A stretch of 64,000 nucleotides of DNA from NCBI GenBank assembly GCA_964588725.1, contig CAZPQL010000003.1, positions 1 to 64,000 on the forward strand, written 5' to 3'. This DNA comes from UBA5972 sp964588725. Lineage in GTDB: Bacteria; Pseudomonadota; Alphaproteobacteria; Rhodobacterales; Rhodobacteraceae. The position numbers and the translations under genes are program-made. The notes under the pieces are model-generated. The model was not told the origin of the DNA and searched no databases. It saw only the letters and a list, made by a program, of their open reading frames with translations. Position 1 is the stretch's first letter. Each line of letters opens with the position of its first letter. Of this stretch, positions 1 to 7,951 are shown one piece after another.

Positions 1-995
1 GGTGTCAAATAACCCAACATCCAGTCCCGCATTTGTTTTTGAATTTCTTCCGGGCTTGGAAAAGTTGCATCCAGTACCGGAGCGACTAATTTAACCTGAT
101 CCTGCAAAAAGCCTTCGTTGAACCAGTCAATCGTATCGCGCGCATTGTGACGAATAATTTCTGGCGGAATTTGGTCTGGAAATTCGAATTTGGGAAGAGC
201 CGCAATTGAATCAGACCGCAAGAGGTGATTTATCACTAGGCGGCGCCGTTGCAAAATTTCCTGGTCATCGGTTTCACTGAACCGTTCAAAAGTTTCGTTT
301 ATTGTCATCAGCCAAACTGACGCCGCTGCGCTCAAGCTGGGGTTTTTGAAAGCATCATTACGCGAAAAAGAAATTTTTCCGCCAACCAACGTTGAAACTA
401 TGTGAAAAAAGTCATCAACGACATCTCCATCGATCAGGTTGGAACGATCAAAATTACGGACGATGATATTTTCTTTCCCAAGCAGACTGATATATCTCTG
501 CAGTCGTTTCGGTTTGGAGTACGCGTAGGTCCATGGGGTTTTCAGATCTTCAAATCGTGTGCCTCCCCGAATATTTTGGTTGATTGACGACAGGAACAGA
601 TCAACGGGGTCGCGCACATAATAGATGATTTTTACGTCATCAAAATTTTTTTCCAACCGATTAATAAGCTGTTTTGGTTGACTAAAAGAAGAAAACCGTT
701 CGCTGGAAATTATCGTAGTCTGGGGTTTTTCGGATTGTACCTGTTTTTCCAATTCGTGCCAGAACTGACTGCTAATTTCTTTCAAAGCGCCGATCGTACC
801 AAAAATTTCCCGCAGACCGAAGCCCCATTTGCGGTTGTTGCCGAAAAATATTCCTGGCAGAACCCTTGCACTGCCCTGAGTGTGAACCGGATAATAAATA
901 TTCTGATTTCTCAATTCCTGAGCGCTATTTTTCAAAGCCGACTGGATAGACGTAGATCCGGTCTTATGTGGTCCGATATGAACGATGATTCTCAT
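1..995 (-). CDS. Sulfotransferase family protein (3' end beyond window)
   Basis: An uninterrupted minus-strand frame runs from an ATG at 995 off the left edge (331 codons seen). Its N-terminus reads MRIIVHIGPHKTGSTSIQ, the P-loop-like 5'-phosphosulfate loop of PAPS-dependent sulfotransferases. Around residue 125 there is KIIYYVRDPVDLF, matching the 3'-phosphate-binding region. The start codon overlaps the stop of the upstream glycosyltransferase (ATGA at 992-995), so the two are probably translationally coupled. By family it would transfer sulfate from PAPS, and by context the acceptor may be a galactofuranose-containing glycan (inference). The C-terminus is not visible. Family assignment is fairly secure; the substrate is unknown. 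Confidence 0.8.
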   Translation of the reverse strand, partial: MRIIVHIGPHKTGSTSIQSALKNSAQELRNQNIYYPVHTQGSARVLPGIFFGNNRKWGFGLREIFGTIGALKEISSQFWHELEKQVQSEKPQTTIISSERFSSFSQPKQLINRLEKNFDDVKIIYYVRDPVDLFLSSINQNIRGGTRFEDLKTPWTYAYSKPKRLQRYISLLGKENIIVRNFDRSNLIDGDVVDDFFHIVSTLVGGKISFSRNDAFKNPSLSAAASVWLMTINETFERFSETDDQEILQRRRLVINHLLRSDSIAALPKFEFPDQIPPEIIRHNARDTIDWFNEGFLQDQVKLVAPVLDATFPSPEEIQKQMRDWMLGYLT

Positions 996-1966
996 TGCGG
1001 TTCCCCACTTGTTTTCCCTAACACAATGCGAAGAAGCTTTTCATGAGACAATTCCGTTTGCTGCATCAATCCGTGCCTCACGGCCACCCGGAGATAGGCA
1101 TAGTATCGGGCGCGATCAGCGCCGTAGCGCCGGCCGTTCCAAACCCATTTTGGCAGCAATATCAGCAAAGCGGGCCAAAACAATATACCCGCTGCCAGAC
1201 GGTACATCATCAGGCCGTTGCGGTAGTTATAATAGACCTTCCACAGCGGGCTGTAGGTACGGCTGGTGCCGTTGAAAGTGGAACAATCGTGCTCAAACCT
1301 CACGTCAGGCGCAAACGCGATTGTGCCACCCCGCCTACGCAGGCCCAGCGTATAAATAACGTCGTCGCCGTACAGAAACAGACGGCCATCGGGCGCTCCG
1401 GCCAAATCCATAGCGCGACGTGACACGAACAGGCCGACGAAAGACGCCGCATCGATTTGCTGATCAACCCCGTCGTAGGCGGTATCCGCCAAATGAAACC
1501 CCATCCGGCCACCACCAAAAAGCGTACGGACAAATGCACGCGCATTCCAGAACGGATTGACCGACGGGCGGTTCATCTCGCAAATCTCGCCGTTTGGATA
1601 ATAGACCGCCGCGGCCACGGCATCATCGGTGAAACCGCGCGCCAAAAACCTGTTCAGCGCTCCGGGTGCCGGACGCGCGTCGTCGTCCATCACCACGATC
1701 CAGTCCGGGTCGTACGCGGTGCGCGCCAGTTTCATACCTGCCTCGAACCCACCGGCACCGCCGCAGTTTGCATCCATGGGAACCACGTGCAGTTTTGAAT
1801 TGGTTTGCTCATCCAGCCACTCGCGGGTGCCATCGCCCGAACAATTGTCGACAATGATCACATGCGCGCAAGGCTCTGCCAGCAACCGCCCGATCGTCAG
1901 TTTCAACTGCGCTAACCGGTTATAGGTCACCACAACCGCAACCAGCGAAGGTACGGGGTTCGCCAT
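992..1966 (-). CDS. Glycosyltransferase family 2, galactofuranosyltransferase-like
   Basis: 324 aa with a GT-A fold signature: a VVVTYNR start strand at residues 11-17, VDNCSGDGT near 39-47, and the nucleotide-sugar/metal motif VVMDDDA at about 91-97. The pattern of a long NxGGAGGF loop before DDD resembles GlfT2-type galactofuranosyltransferases (family knowledge). It starts 2 bases after the stop of glf, the UDP-galactopyranose mutase that makes UDP-Galf, so it likely uses that donor. Its end overlaps the downstream sulfotransferase start. It probably acts at the inner face of the cytoplasmic membrane. Donor and acceptor are inferred from context only. Confidence 0.85.
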   Translation of the reverse strand: MANPVPSLVAVVVTYNRLAQLKLTIGRLLAEPCAHVIIVDNCSGDGTREWLDEQTNSKLHVVPMDANCGGAGGFEAGMKLARTAYDPDWIVVMDDDARPAPGALNRFLARGFTDDAVAAAVYYPNGEICEMNRPSVNPFWNARAFVRTLFGGGRMGFHLADTAYDGVDQQIDAASFVGLFVSRRAMDLAGAPDGRLFLYGDDVIYTLGLRRRGGTIAFAPDVRFEHDCSTFNGTSRTYSPLWKVYYNYRNGLMMYRLAAGILFWPALLILLPKWVWNGRRYGADRARYYAYLRVAVRHGLMQQTELSHEKLLRIVLGKTSGEPQ

Positions 1967-1968
1967 TC

Positions 1969-3123
1969 TTACAGCGGCTCGACCACAAAGGCAGGCATGG
2001 ACTTACTTTCCAATGTATTCAGATACGCCGTCGCCGTGTCCAAAGCCTCGCGGATGGTGACATCCATGTCCAAATAACGGTACGTCCCCAACCGCCCCAC
2101 AAAGGTCACCTTTTTCTCCTGTCGCGCGCGTTCGACGTATTTCGCCAGCAGCGCTTTTTCTTTCACTTGCCGGATTGGATAATATGGTATGTCGCCGGGT
2201 TCGGCTGCGCGTGAAAATTCGCGGTAACAAATCGACCCTTGATGATCCTCCCACGGCGAGAAATGTTTGTGTTCGGTGACGCGGGTGTACGGCACCGATT
2301 CTTCGCCGTAGTTCATCACGGCGCAGCCCTGATAATCGCCGTCGAACGCGAAGCGTTCAAAATCCAGCGTGCGATAACCAAGGCGGCCCAGATCAAAACC
2401 GTAGAAACCGTCAAGTGGTCCCGAATAAAACGTGTGATCAAAATCCGCAATTTGCGGTCCCGAAAAATCGGTTTCAAGTTTCACGGTGATATTGGGGTGA
2501 TCAAGAATACTGGCCACCATTTCAGTGTAACCGTTTTCCGGCATGCCCTGAAAGCGATGAAAAAAGTAATTGTCGTCATAATTGAACCGCACCGGCAGAC
2601 GTTTGAGTATGCTGGCCGGTAACTCTGTTGGGCTGCATCCCCATTGCTTGATGGTGTAGCCTTTGAAAAAGGCCTCATACAATTCCTCGCCCACGAATTT
2701 GAGCGCCTGATCCTCAAAGGTGCGGGGATCGTTGATCGAACTGTCTCCCTGTTCGTCCCTGATAAAGGCGCGGGCTTCGTCCGGGCGCAGGGTCATTCCA
2801 AAAAACTGATTGATCGTATGCAGGTTGATCGGCAGCGAAAACACCTGGCCTTTTGATGTGGTTTTGACCCGGTTCTTGTAAGGTTTGAATACCGTGTGCC
2901 CGTTGACGTATTTCCAGACTTCTTCGTCGTCGGTGTGAAATATGTGCGGCCCATAGACGTGCACCAGTACGCCCGTATCCGCGTCGCGTTCCGTGTGGCA
3001 ATTGCCGGCGATATGATCGCGTGAATCCACAACTGTCACCCTGTGACCCTGATCGGCCAATTGACGGCCAATCACGGCTCCGGACAGTCCGGCGCCAACC
3101 ATCAGCAAATTCTGAGCAGCCAT
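1969..3123 (-). CDS. glf: UDP-galactopyranose mutase
   Basis: Converts UDP-galactopyranose to UDP-galactofuranose using reduced FAD. The N-terminus LLMVGAGLSGAVIGRQLA is the FAD-binding Rossmann loop, followed by DHIAGNCHTE and YGPHIFHT, typical of Glf. Length is 384 aa from the ATG at 3123, normal for the family. An in-frame GTG at 3129 is an alternative start, but the GGGA sequence lies 10 bases before the ATG and only 4 before the GTG. The gene begins 7 bases after the asd stop and is followed at 2 bases by a GT2 gene, so asd-glf-GT-sulfotransferase reads as one transcription unit. Confidence 0.95.
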   Translation of the reverse strand: MAAQNLLMVGAGLSGAVIGRQLADQGHRVTVVDSRDHIAGNCHTERDADTGVLVHVYGPHIFHTDDEEVWKYVNGHTVFKPYKNRVKTTSKGQVFSLPINLHTINQFFGMTLRPDEARAFIRDEQGDSSINDPRTFEDQALKFVGEELYEAFFKGYTIKQWGCSPTELPASILKRLPVRFNYDDNYFFHRFQGMPENGYTEMVASILDHPNITVKLETDFSGPQIADFDHTFYSGPLDGFYGFDLGRLGYRTLDFERFAFDGDYQGCAVMNYGEESVPYTRVTEHKHFSPWEDHQGSICYREFSRAAEPGDIPYYPIRQVKEKALLAKYVERARQEKKVTFVGRLGTYRYLDMDVTIREALDTATAYLNTLESKSMPAFVVEPL

Positions 3124-3130
3124 CGTCACA

Positions 3131-4153
3131 CTATCCCTTTTTCAGCACACGCTGTCCCAACAGCTCGGCGATTTGCACTGCATTCAGCGCTGCGCCTTTG
3201 CGCAGGTTATCGGATACACACCAGATATTCAGTCCGTTTTCGATGGTTCCATCCTGCCGTATACGGCTAATGAACGTCGCGTAATCGCCCGCGCATTCCG
3301 CCGGCGTTACATAGCCACCGTCTTCGCGCTTATCGACCACAAGAATGCCGGGGCTTTCGCGCAGAATGTCGCGCGCCTCCACCTCATCCAGAAAATCTTC
3401 GAATTCGATGTTGATCGATTCCGCGTGACCCACAAAAACCGGTACGCGCACACAGGTCGCGGTCACCTTGATTTTGGGATCAACGATTTTCTTGGTTTCC
3501 GCCACCATTTTCCATTCTTCCTTGGTGGTGCCGTCTTCCATAAACACATCGATATGTGGAATCACGTTGAACGCAATCTGCTTGGGATAAACCGATGGCG
3601 CAACCTCTTGTCCGGGCACATACATGCCTTTGGTCTGGTTCCACAGCTCGTCCATGGCGGCCTTGCCCGACCCGGAAACCGACTGATAGGTCGACACGAC
3701 GACGCGCTTGATCGTGGCGCGGTCGTGCAGCGGTTTCAGTGCCACCACCATTTGCGCGGTCGAACAGTTGGGATTGGCGATGATGTTTTTCTTTGAATAT
3801 CCAAAAACGTCGTCGGCATTCACTTCGGGTACGATCAGCGGCACCATGGGGTCATACCGGTACAACGAAGAATTATCGATTACCACGCAACCGGACTTGG
3901 CGGCGGCCGGCGCGTATTTCTTTGTGGCGTCAGATCCCACGGCAAACAGCGCCATGTCCCAGCCGGTGAAATCAAACGTATCCAGATCACCGGTTTTTAT
4001 GGTCTCTTCGCCAAAACTGCATTCTGTGCCCAGTGATTTGCGGCTGGCAAGCGCAGCGATTTCATCCACCGGAAACTGACGGTCGGCAAGAATATTCAGC
4101 ATTTCGCGACCTACATTGCCGGTCGCGCCGACAACAGCTATTCGATACCCCAT
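3131..4153 (-). CDS. asd: Aspartate-semialdehyde dehydrogenase
   Basis: Reduces aspartyl phosphate to aspartate semialdehyde for lysine, threonine and methionine synthesis. 340 aa from the ATG at 4153, with NADP loop GATGNVG at 9-15 and catalytic Cys130 in NPNCSTAQ. A GTG 18 bases upstream keeps the frame open, but TGGAG sits just before the ATG and the Asd N-terminus MGYRIAVVGATG fits family length. Its placement downstream of leuC / leuD / leuB on the same strand is usual in Rhodobacterales. Unusually it is tightly followed by glf and polysaccharide genes. Confidence 0.95.
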   Translation of the reverse strand: MGYRIAVVGATGNVGREMLNILADRQFPVDEIAALASRKSLGTECSFGEETIKTGDLDTFDFTGWDMALFAVGSDATKKYAPAAAKSGCVVIDNSSLYRYDPMVPLIVPEVNADDVFGYSKKNIIANPNCSTAQMVVALKPLHDRATIKRVVVSTYQSVSGSGKAAMDELWNQTKGMYVPGQEVAPSVYPKQIAFNVIPHIDVFMEDGTTKEEWKMVAETKKIVDPKIKVTATCVRVPVFVGHAESINIEFEDFLDEVEARDILRESPGILVVDKREDGGYVTPAECAGDYATFISRIRQDGTIENGLNIWCVSDNLRKGAALNAVQIAELLGQRVLKKG

Positions 4154-4221
4154 TTTAGTCTCCAGAATCACGGGCTTGGAACGAGGCCTATTAACGCTAC
4201 TTTGCTATGACATGAAAGGGT

Positions 4222-5127
4222 TCAAACGTGATCAAAGCGCGGCGCGACCGGAAATCGATTGGACAGAGTCTGCTGAACCGCCCGCCAAACAGGGCTACCG
4301 GAATATTCGTTTCTATGTTGTGGCATTTGATGCGCCAAAAGACCCAGCCGATCCTCGAAACTGACTTGCGGAAAGCAGTCGACCAGAAAACCTGCAACCG
4401 GGGCTGCGGACATGCTTTGGAATTCCCATGACAGGCTAAGAAGAGGGCCGTCGCCGCTGTGGCGCGACGACACGGCCTTCCAGTGATATGCTTCTCCGGT
4501 CCAGATCAGAACATCGCCGCTTTGGGCTGGCAGCGCGCGAATGCATTGTAAATGCGCGTCAGCGCGATCCGAAACAGCGCTGGCATAGTTTTTATCCAGT
4601 TTCGCAGGCACGATGTAGATACACCCGTTTTCGACAGTGGCATTCGTGACCGGGACCCAGACGCTCAGTGATTTGGGTGTGTGATCGCGAAACAAAGCCG
4701 TGCCGGGGCGTTTGCGATGCGCGGCCACACCGCGATGTCCTGACTCTGAAAAGCTGGCCCAAAAATCTGGCACCATGGCAAAATCGCCGCCAAAACACCC
4801 CTGCAGCACGCTTTGGAGTTGGGCGGCAATTTCCCAAACTTCGTCATAAACGCCAATAAATGCCGCGGGCATTCCTGCGTCTACGATCCGGCGCATGACT
4901 TTTTCGATCGTTGCATAAGGCGCGTCAATGCCCGGTTGTTTCAGATGCAAATATCCGTCGTCGACCAGACGCGCACGGTTGGCCTGAAGTTGCGCGCCCG
5001 TGCATTTCAGATCGTTGCTGTCGATCCAGTTTGAAATAGTCAGTTCCGGTGCCATACGACGCCAGAAATCGGCGCTCTGCGATGCAATGGCCAGCCCCAT
5101 GGGTGGCTCTTTGGCAGCGTTTAACAT
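4222..5127 (-). CDS. Phytanoyl-CoA dioxygenase-like protein with altered Fe-ligand motif
   Basis: 301 aa from the ATG at 5127 (GGAG 5 bases upstream; an in-frame GTG at 5133 is possible). The core SLSVWVPVTNATVENGCIYIVP is the hallmark strand pair of PhyH-type Fe(II)/2-oxoglutarate oxygenases. The second His is in EAYHWKAVSSR (H215) with a following Arg that could bind 2-oxoglutarate. The first part of the triad, expected as HxD, here reads H137-R-K139. The metal carboxylate therefore seems to be replaced by lysine, and activity as a classic hydroxylase is doubtful. It is a single gene between asd and the alcohol dehydrogenase. Substrate unknown. Confidence 0.75.
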   Translation of the reverse strand: MLNAAKEPPMGLAIASQSADFWRRMAPELTISNWIDSNDLKCTGAQLQANRARLVDDGYLHLKQPGIDAPYATIEKVMRRIVDAGMPAAFIGVYDEVWEIAAQLQSVLQGCFGGDFAMVPDFWASFSESGHRGVAAHRKRPGTALFRDHTPKSLSVWVPVTNATVENGCIYIVPAKLDKNYASAVSDRADAHLQCIRALPAQSGDVLIWTGEAYHWKAVSSRHSGDGPLLSLSWEFQSMSAAPVAGFLVDCFPQVSFEDRLGLLAHQMPQHRNEYSGSPVWRAVQQTLSNRFPVAPRFDHV

Positions 5128-5280
5128 TGGCACTCCGACATCAGTCTGACGACCTCGGATAAGTCCCCAATTCTTAATGGGATCGGTCAGAATTTGCGCT
5201 TTTTTACGCTTTGTGAATTAATTTCAATTTCGGACTAAGTCAAACCAGTGTCATAAATATGCCTGATTTCAATAACTTGC

Positions 5281-5308
5281 TGGTGCCAATTTACACATTT
5301 TGGCGCCA
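5281..5308. repeat. Inverted repeat in the 280-base gap
   Basis: TGGTGCCAA (5281-5289), a 10-base spacer, then TTGGCGCCA (5300-5308): 9-base arms with one mismatch. It lies upstream of the PhyH-like gene and downstream of the Fe-ADH gene. No T-run follows, so an operator is as likely as a terminator. Nothing else is recognisable between 5128 and 5408. Confidence 0.35.
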
Positions 5309-5408
5309 CGCGCGCAACAAAGCCCCCCAAAAACGTGATATTGGTTCTGCATTGGAAATGGCGTTCGGACAATGTCACGCCGTCCGTTTACGCTGATTCG
5401 CGTGGTCT

Positions 5409-6569
5409 TCAGCTGCTCTGGCCCTGAATTGACACCAGAAACAACTGCCGCATATTTTCGGTATTCAACTCAACCGGATTGCCGGCGCAACTGGGATCCT
5501 GCAACGCCATTTCGACCAGCGTGTCAATGTTGTCAGGGTTAACGCCCATATCCGCCAGCGTATCCGGCACCGACAGGTCGGACCGCAACTGCATGACAAA
5601 ATCATAAAACCCGTCAAAACCACCCCTGATGCCCAGATAATCGGCGGCCTTGTTGATCGGGTCTTCGATAGCCGGGCGATTCAGGCGCAGAACCGGCGGG
5701 ATAACCACCGCGTTCGTCATGCCGTGGTGCGTGTTGAATACCGCGCCAATTGGGTGAGACAACGCGTGAACTGCCCCCAGCCCTTTTTGAAACGCCGTGG
5801 CCCCCATCATCGCCGCTGACATCATATGGGCGCGCGCCTCCAGATTTGTTGGGTCATCGACAACCAATGGCAGGTTTTCCTTGACCAGACGCAACCCTTC
5901 AAGTGCGATGCCCTGTGACATCGGATGGTAATGCGGCGAACAATACGCCTCGAGACAATGGGCAAAGGCGTCCATGCCTGTGCCGATTGTGATAATCTTC
6001 GGCATGAAAACCGTCAGTTCAGGGTCGCAAATCACTACGGTTGGCAGCACTTTGGGGTGGAAAATGATTTTTTTGACGTGGGTTTCAGAATTGGTAATCA
6101 CACTGGCACGCCCGACCTCTGACCCGGTTCCTGCTGTCGTTGGCACGGCGACAATCGGCCTGATTGCGGCAGCGTCGGCGCGTGTCCACCAGTCATCCAC
6201 GTCCTCAAAATCCCAGATTGGGCGGTTTTGACCGATCATAAACGCGATCATCTTGCCGCAGTCCAAAGCCGACCCCCCACCAAAAGCGATGACCCCATCG
6301 TGCCCGCCAAGTTCAAACGCCCGAACACCTGCCTGAACATTCTTCTCGGTTGGGTTTGGATCGACTTCGGAGAACATCGCACAGCCCATATTGTGACTGT
6401 CCATAAGCCCAAGCGTTTCGGCGGTCATTGGCAGACCAGCCAATCCGCGATCAGTGACCAAAAGAGGTTTCCTGATGCCCGCCTGTTTACATGCATCCGC
6501 AATTTCCAGGATACGCTCTGCGCCAAATTTTATTGTCGTTGGATAGGACCAGTTGCCGTACGGACTCAT
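5409..6569 (-). CDS. Iron-containing (type III) alcohol dehydrogenase
   Basis: NAD-dependent oxidation of an alcohol to an aldehyde. 386 aa from the ATG at 6569, whose codon overlaps the stop of the preceding aldehyde dehydrogenase (ATGA). Signatures are the NAD loop FGGGSALDCGK near 96-106, the GTGMDAFAHCLEAY metal-ligand helix, and HALSHPIGAVFNTHHG with further His ligands. A longer frame upstream to 6674 lies inside the aldehyde dehydrogenase gene and is not needed. It is the third gene of an operon with a glutamine-synthetase-like ligase, which suggests the substrate is the hydroxyl group of a gamma-glutamylated amino alcohol (inference). Confidence 0.9.
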   Translation of the reverse strand: MSPYGNWSYPTTIKFGAERILEIADACKQAGIRKPLLVTDRGLAGLPMTAETLGLMDSHNMGCAMFSEVDPNPTEKNVQAGVRAFELGGHDGVIAFGGGSALDCGKMIAFMIGQNRPIWDFEDVDDWWTRADAAAIRPIVAVPTTAGTGSEVGRASVITNSETHVKKIIFHPKVLPTVVICDPELTVFMPKIITIGTGMDAFAHCLEAYCSPHYHPMSQGIALEGLRLVKENLPLVVDDPTNLEARAHMMSAAMMGATAFQKGLGAVHALSHPIGAVFNTHHGMTNAVVIPPVLRLNRPAIEDPINKAADYLGIRGGFDGFYDFVMQLRSDLSVPDTLADMGVNPDNIDTLVEMALQDPSCAGNPVELNTENMRQLFLVSIQGQSS

Positions 6570-7948
6570 GACGTGGCTTTCTTCAGATGATATGATTTTG
6601 GTCGGGTCAGGTTGTGGTAGCCGATGACGGACAATGCACCTCCACGACCGGTCGATTTGCAGCCGGTCCAGCACAAAGCAGGGTCAAGATAGTCGGCGCG
6701 GTTCATAAATACGGTGCCCGTTTCCAGTTGGCGGCCTATTCGTGCGGCCCGCGCTGCGTCCTGCGTCCACAATGACGCGGTCAACCCGTAATCGCTGTCG
6801 TTCATCAGCGCGACTGCATGATCGTCATCTTTGACAGACATTATTCCGACCACCGGCCCAAAGTTTTCCTCGCGCATGACCGCCATATCGTGGGTGACAC
6901 TGGTCAGTATTTGCGGCGACAGGTACGTCCCACCGTCGTCGGCTGCCATAGGCGAAATATGGGCAACAGCCCCCGCGTGTACCGCCTTATCGACCTGACC
7001 GCGCACCAGATCGGCAAACCGCAAATTTGCCATGGGGCCCAGAGTGGTTTCAGGGTCAAGCGGGTTGCCCAGCCTGTAGCCCTTTACAATGGAAACTGCC
7101 TTTTCCACAAATTGATCGAACAGACTTTCGGTCACGTATATCCGCTCGATGCCGCAGCAGCATTGCCCTGAATTGAACATGGCGCCGTCGATCAGGGTGT
7201 CGGCCGCCGCGTCGACATCGGCGTCGTCCATCACATATCCGGGATCTTTGCCGCCCAATTCCAGCCCCACGCCAGTGAACGTTCCGGCCGCCGCCTTTTC
7301 AATCTCGATCCCGCCACGCACTGACCCGGTGAAATTCACAAACCTGAACGCACCGGAAGAAATCAATTCTGATGTCGTCGCATGATCCATAAACAGGTTC
7401 TGAAATACACCCTCGGGCACTCCGGCTTCGCGGAACACATCGGCCATTCGTTCGCCAACCAAAAGCGTTTGCGTCGCGTGTTTCAGGATCACCGTATTGC
7501 CCGCGATCAACGCCGGTGCCACGGTATTGATCGCAGTCATATAGGGATAGTTCCACGGCGCGATCACCAGCACAATGCCGTGCGCCACGCGTTCGATCCG
7601 CCGTTCAAATGTGTCAGAGTCTTCGACAATCAAGGGTGCCAGCGCGCTTTCGGCAATGTCAGCCATGTACGTTGCTCGTTCGTTGAACCCGCCAAATTCG
7701 CCGCCGTACCGAACCGGCCTGCCCATCTGCCACGCCAGTTCGGGGACGATTTCATCGTTCAGCGCGCCAATGGCCGCGACCCCCGCCATGACCAGTTCGA
7801 TGCGTTCGGACAACGGACGTACCGCCCAGCCGAACTGCGCTTTTGTCGCCATTTCAATGGCTTTCCTTGCTTTTGGTAGACTGGCAACGGGACGCTCGGC
7901 GTAAACGGCACCGTCAATGGGTGAGATACATTTCAGTGTTCGCCCCAT
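6566..7948 (-). CDS. NAD(P)-dependent aldehyde dehydrogenase
   Basis: 460 aa, standard length for the ALDH superfamily. Visible are APWNYPYMTAIN (substrate/NAD entry), FTGSVRGG (NAD binding), the general-base Glu230 in LELGGKD, and the catalytic Cys in NSGQCCC (263-265). It oxidises an aldehyde to an acid. It starts 3 bases after the glutamine-synthetase-like gene and overlaps the Fe-ADH start by 4 bases, so the three are surely cotranscribed. This matches pathways in which an amine is gamma-glutamylated, its alcohol oxidised by ADH and the aldehyde by ALDH; the actual substrate is unproven. Confidence 0.92.
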   Translation of the reverse strand: MGRTLKCISPIDGAVYAERPVASLPKARKAIEMATKAQFGWAVRPLSERIELVMAGVAAIGALNDEIVPELAWQMGRPVRYGGEFGGFNERATYMADIAESALAPLIVEDSDTFERRIERVAHGIVLVIAPWNYPYMTAINTVAPALIAGNTVILKHATQTLLVGERMADVFREAGVPEGVFQNLFMDHATTSELISSGAFRFVNFTGSVRGGIEIEKAAAGTFTGVGLELGGKDPGYVMDDADVDAAADTLIDGAMFNSGQCCCGIERIYVTESLFDQFVEKAVSIVKGYRLGNPLDPETTLGPMANLRFADLVRGQVDKAVHAGAVAHISPMAADDGGTYLSPQILTSVTHDMAVMREENFGPVVGIMSVKDDDHAVALMNDSDYGLTASLWTQDAARAARIGRQLETGTVFMNRADYLDPALCWTGCKSTGRGGALSVIGYHNLTRPKSYHLKKATS

Positions 7949-7951
7949 CGC

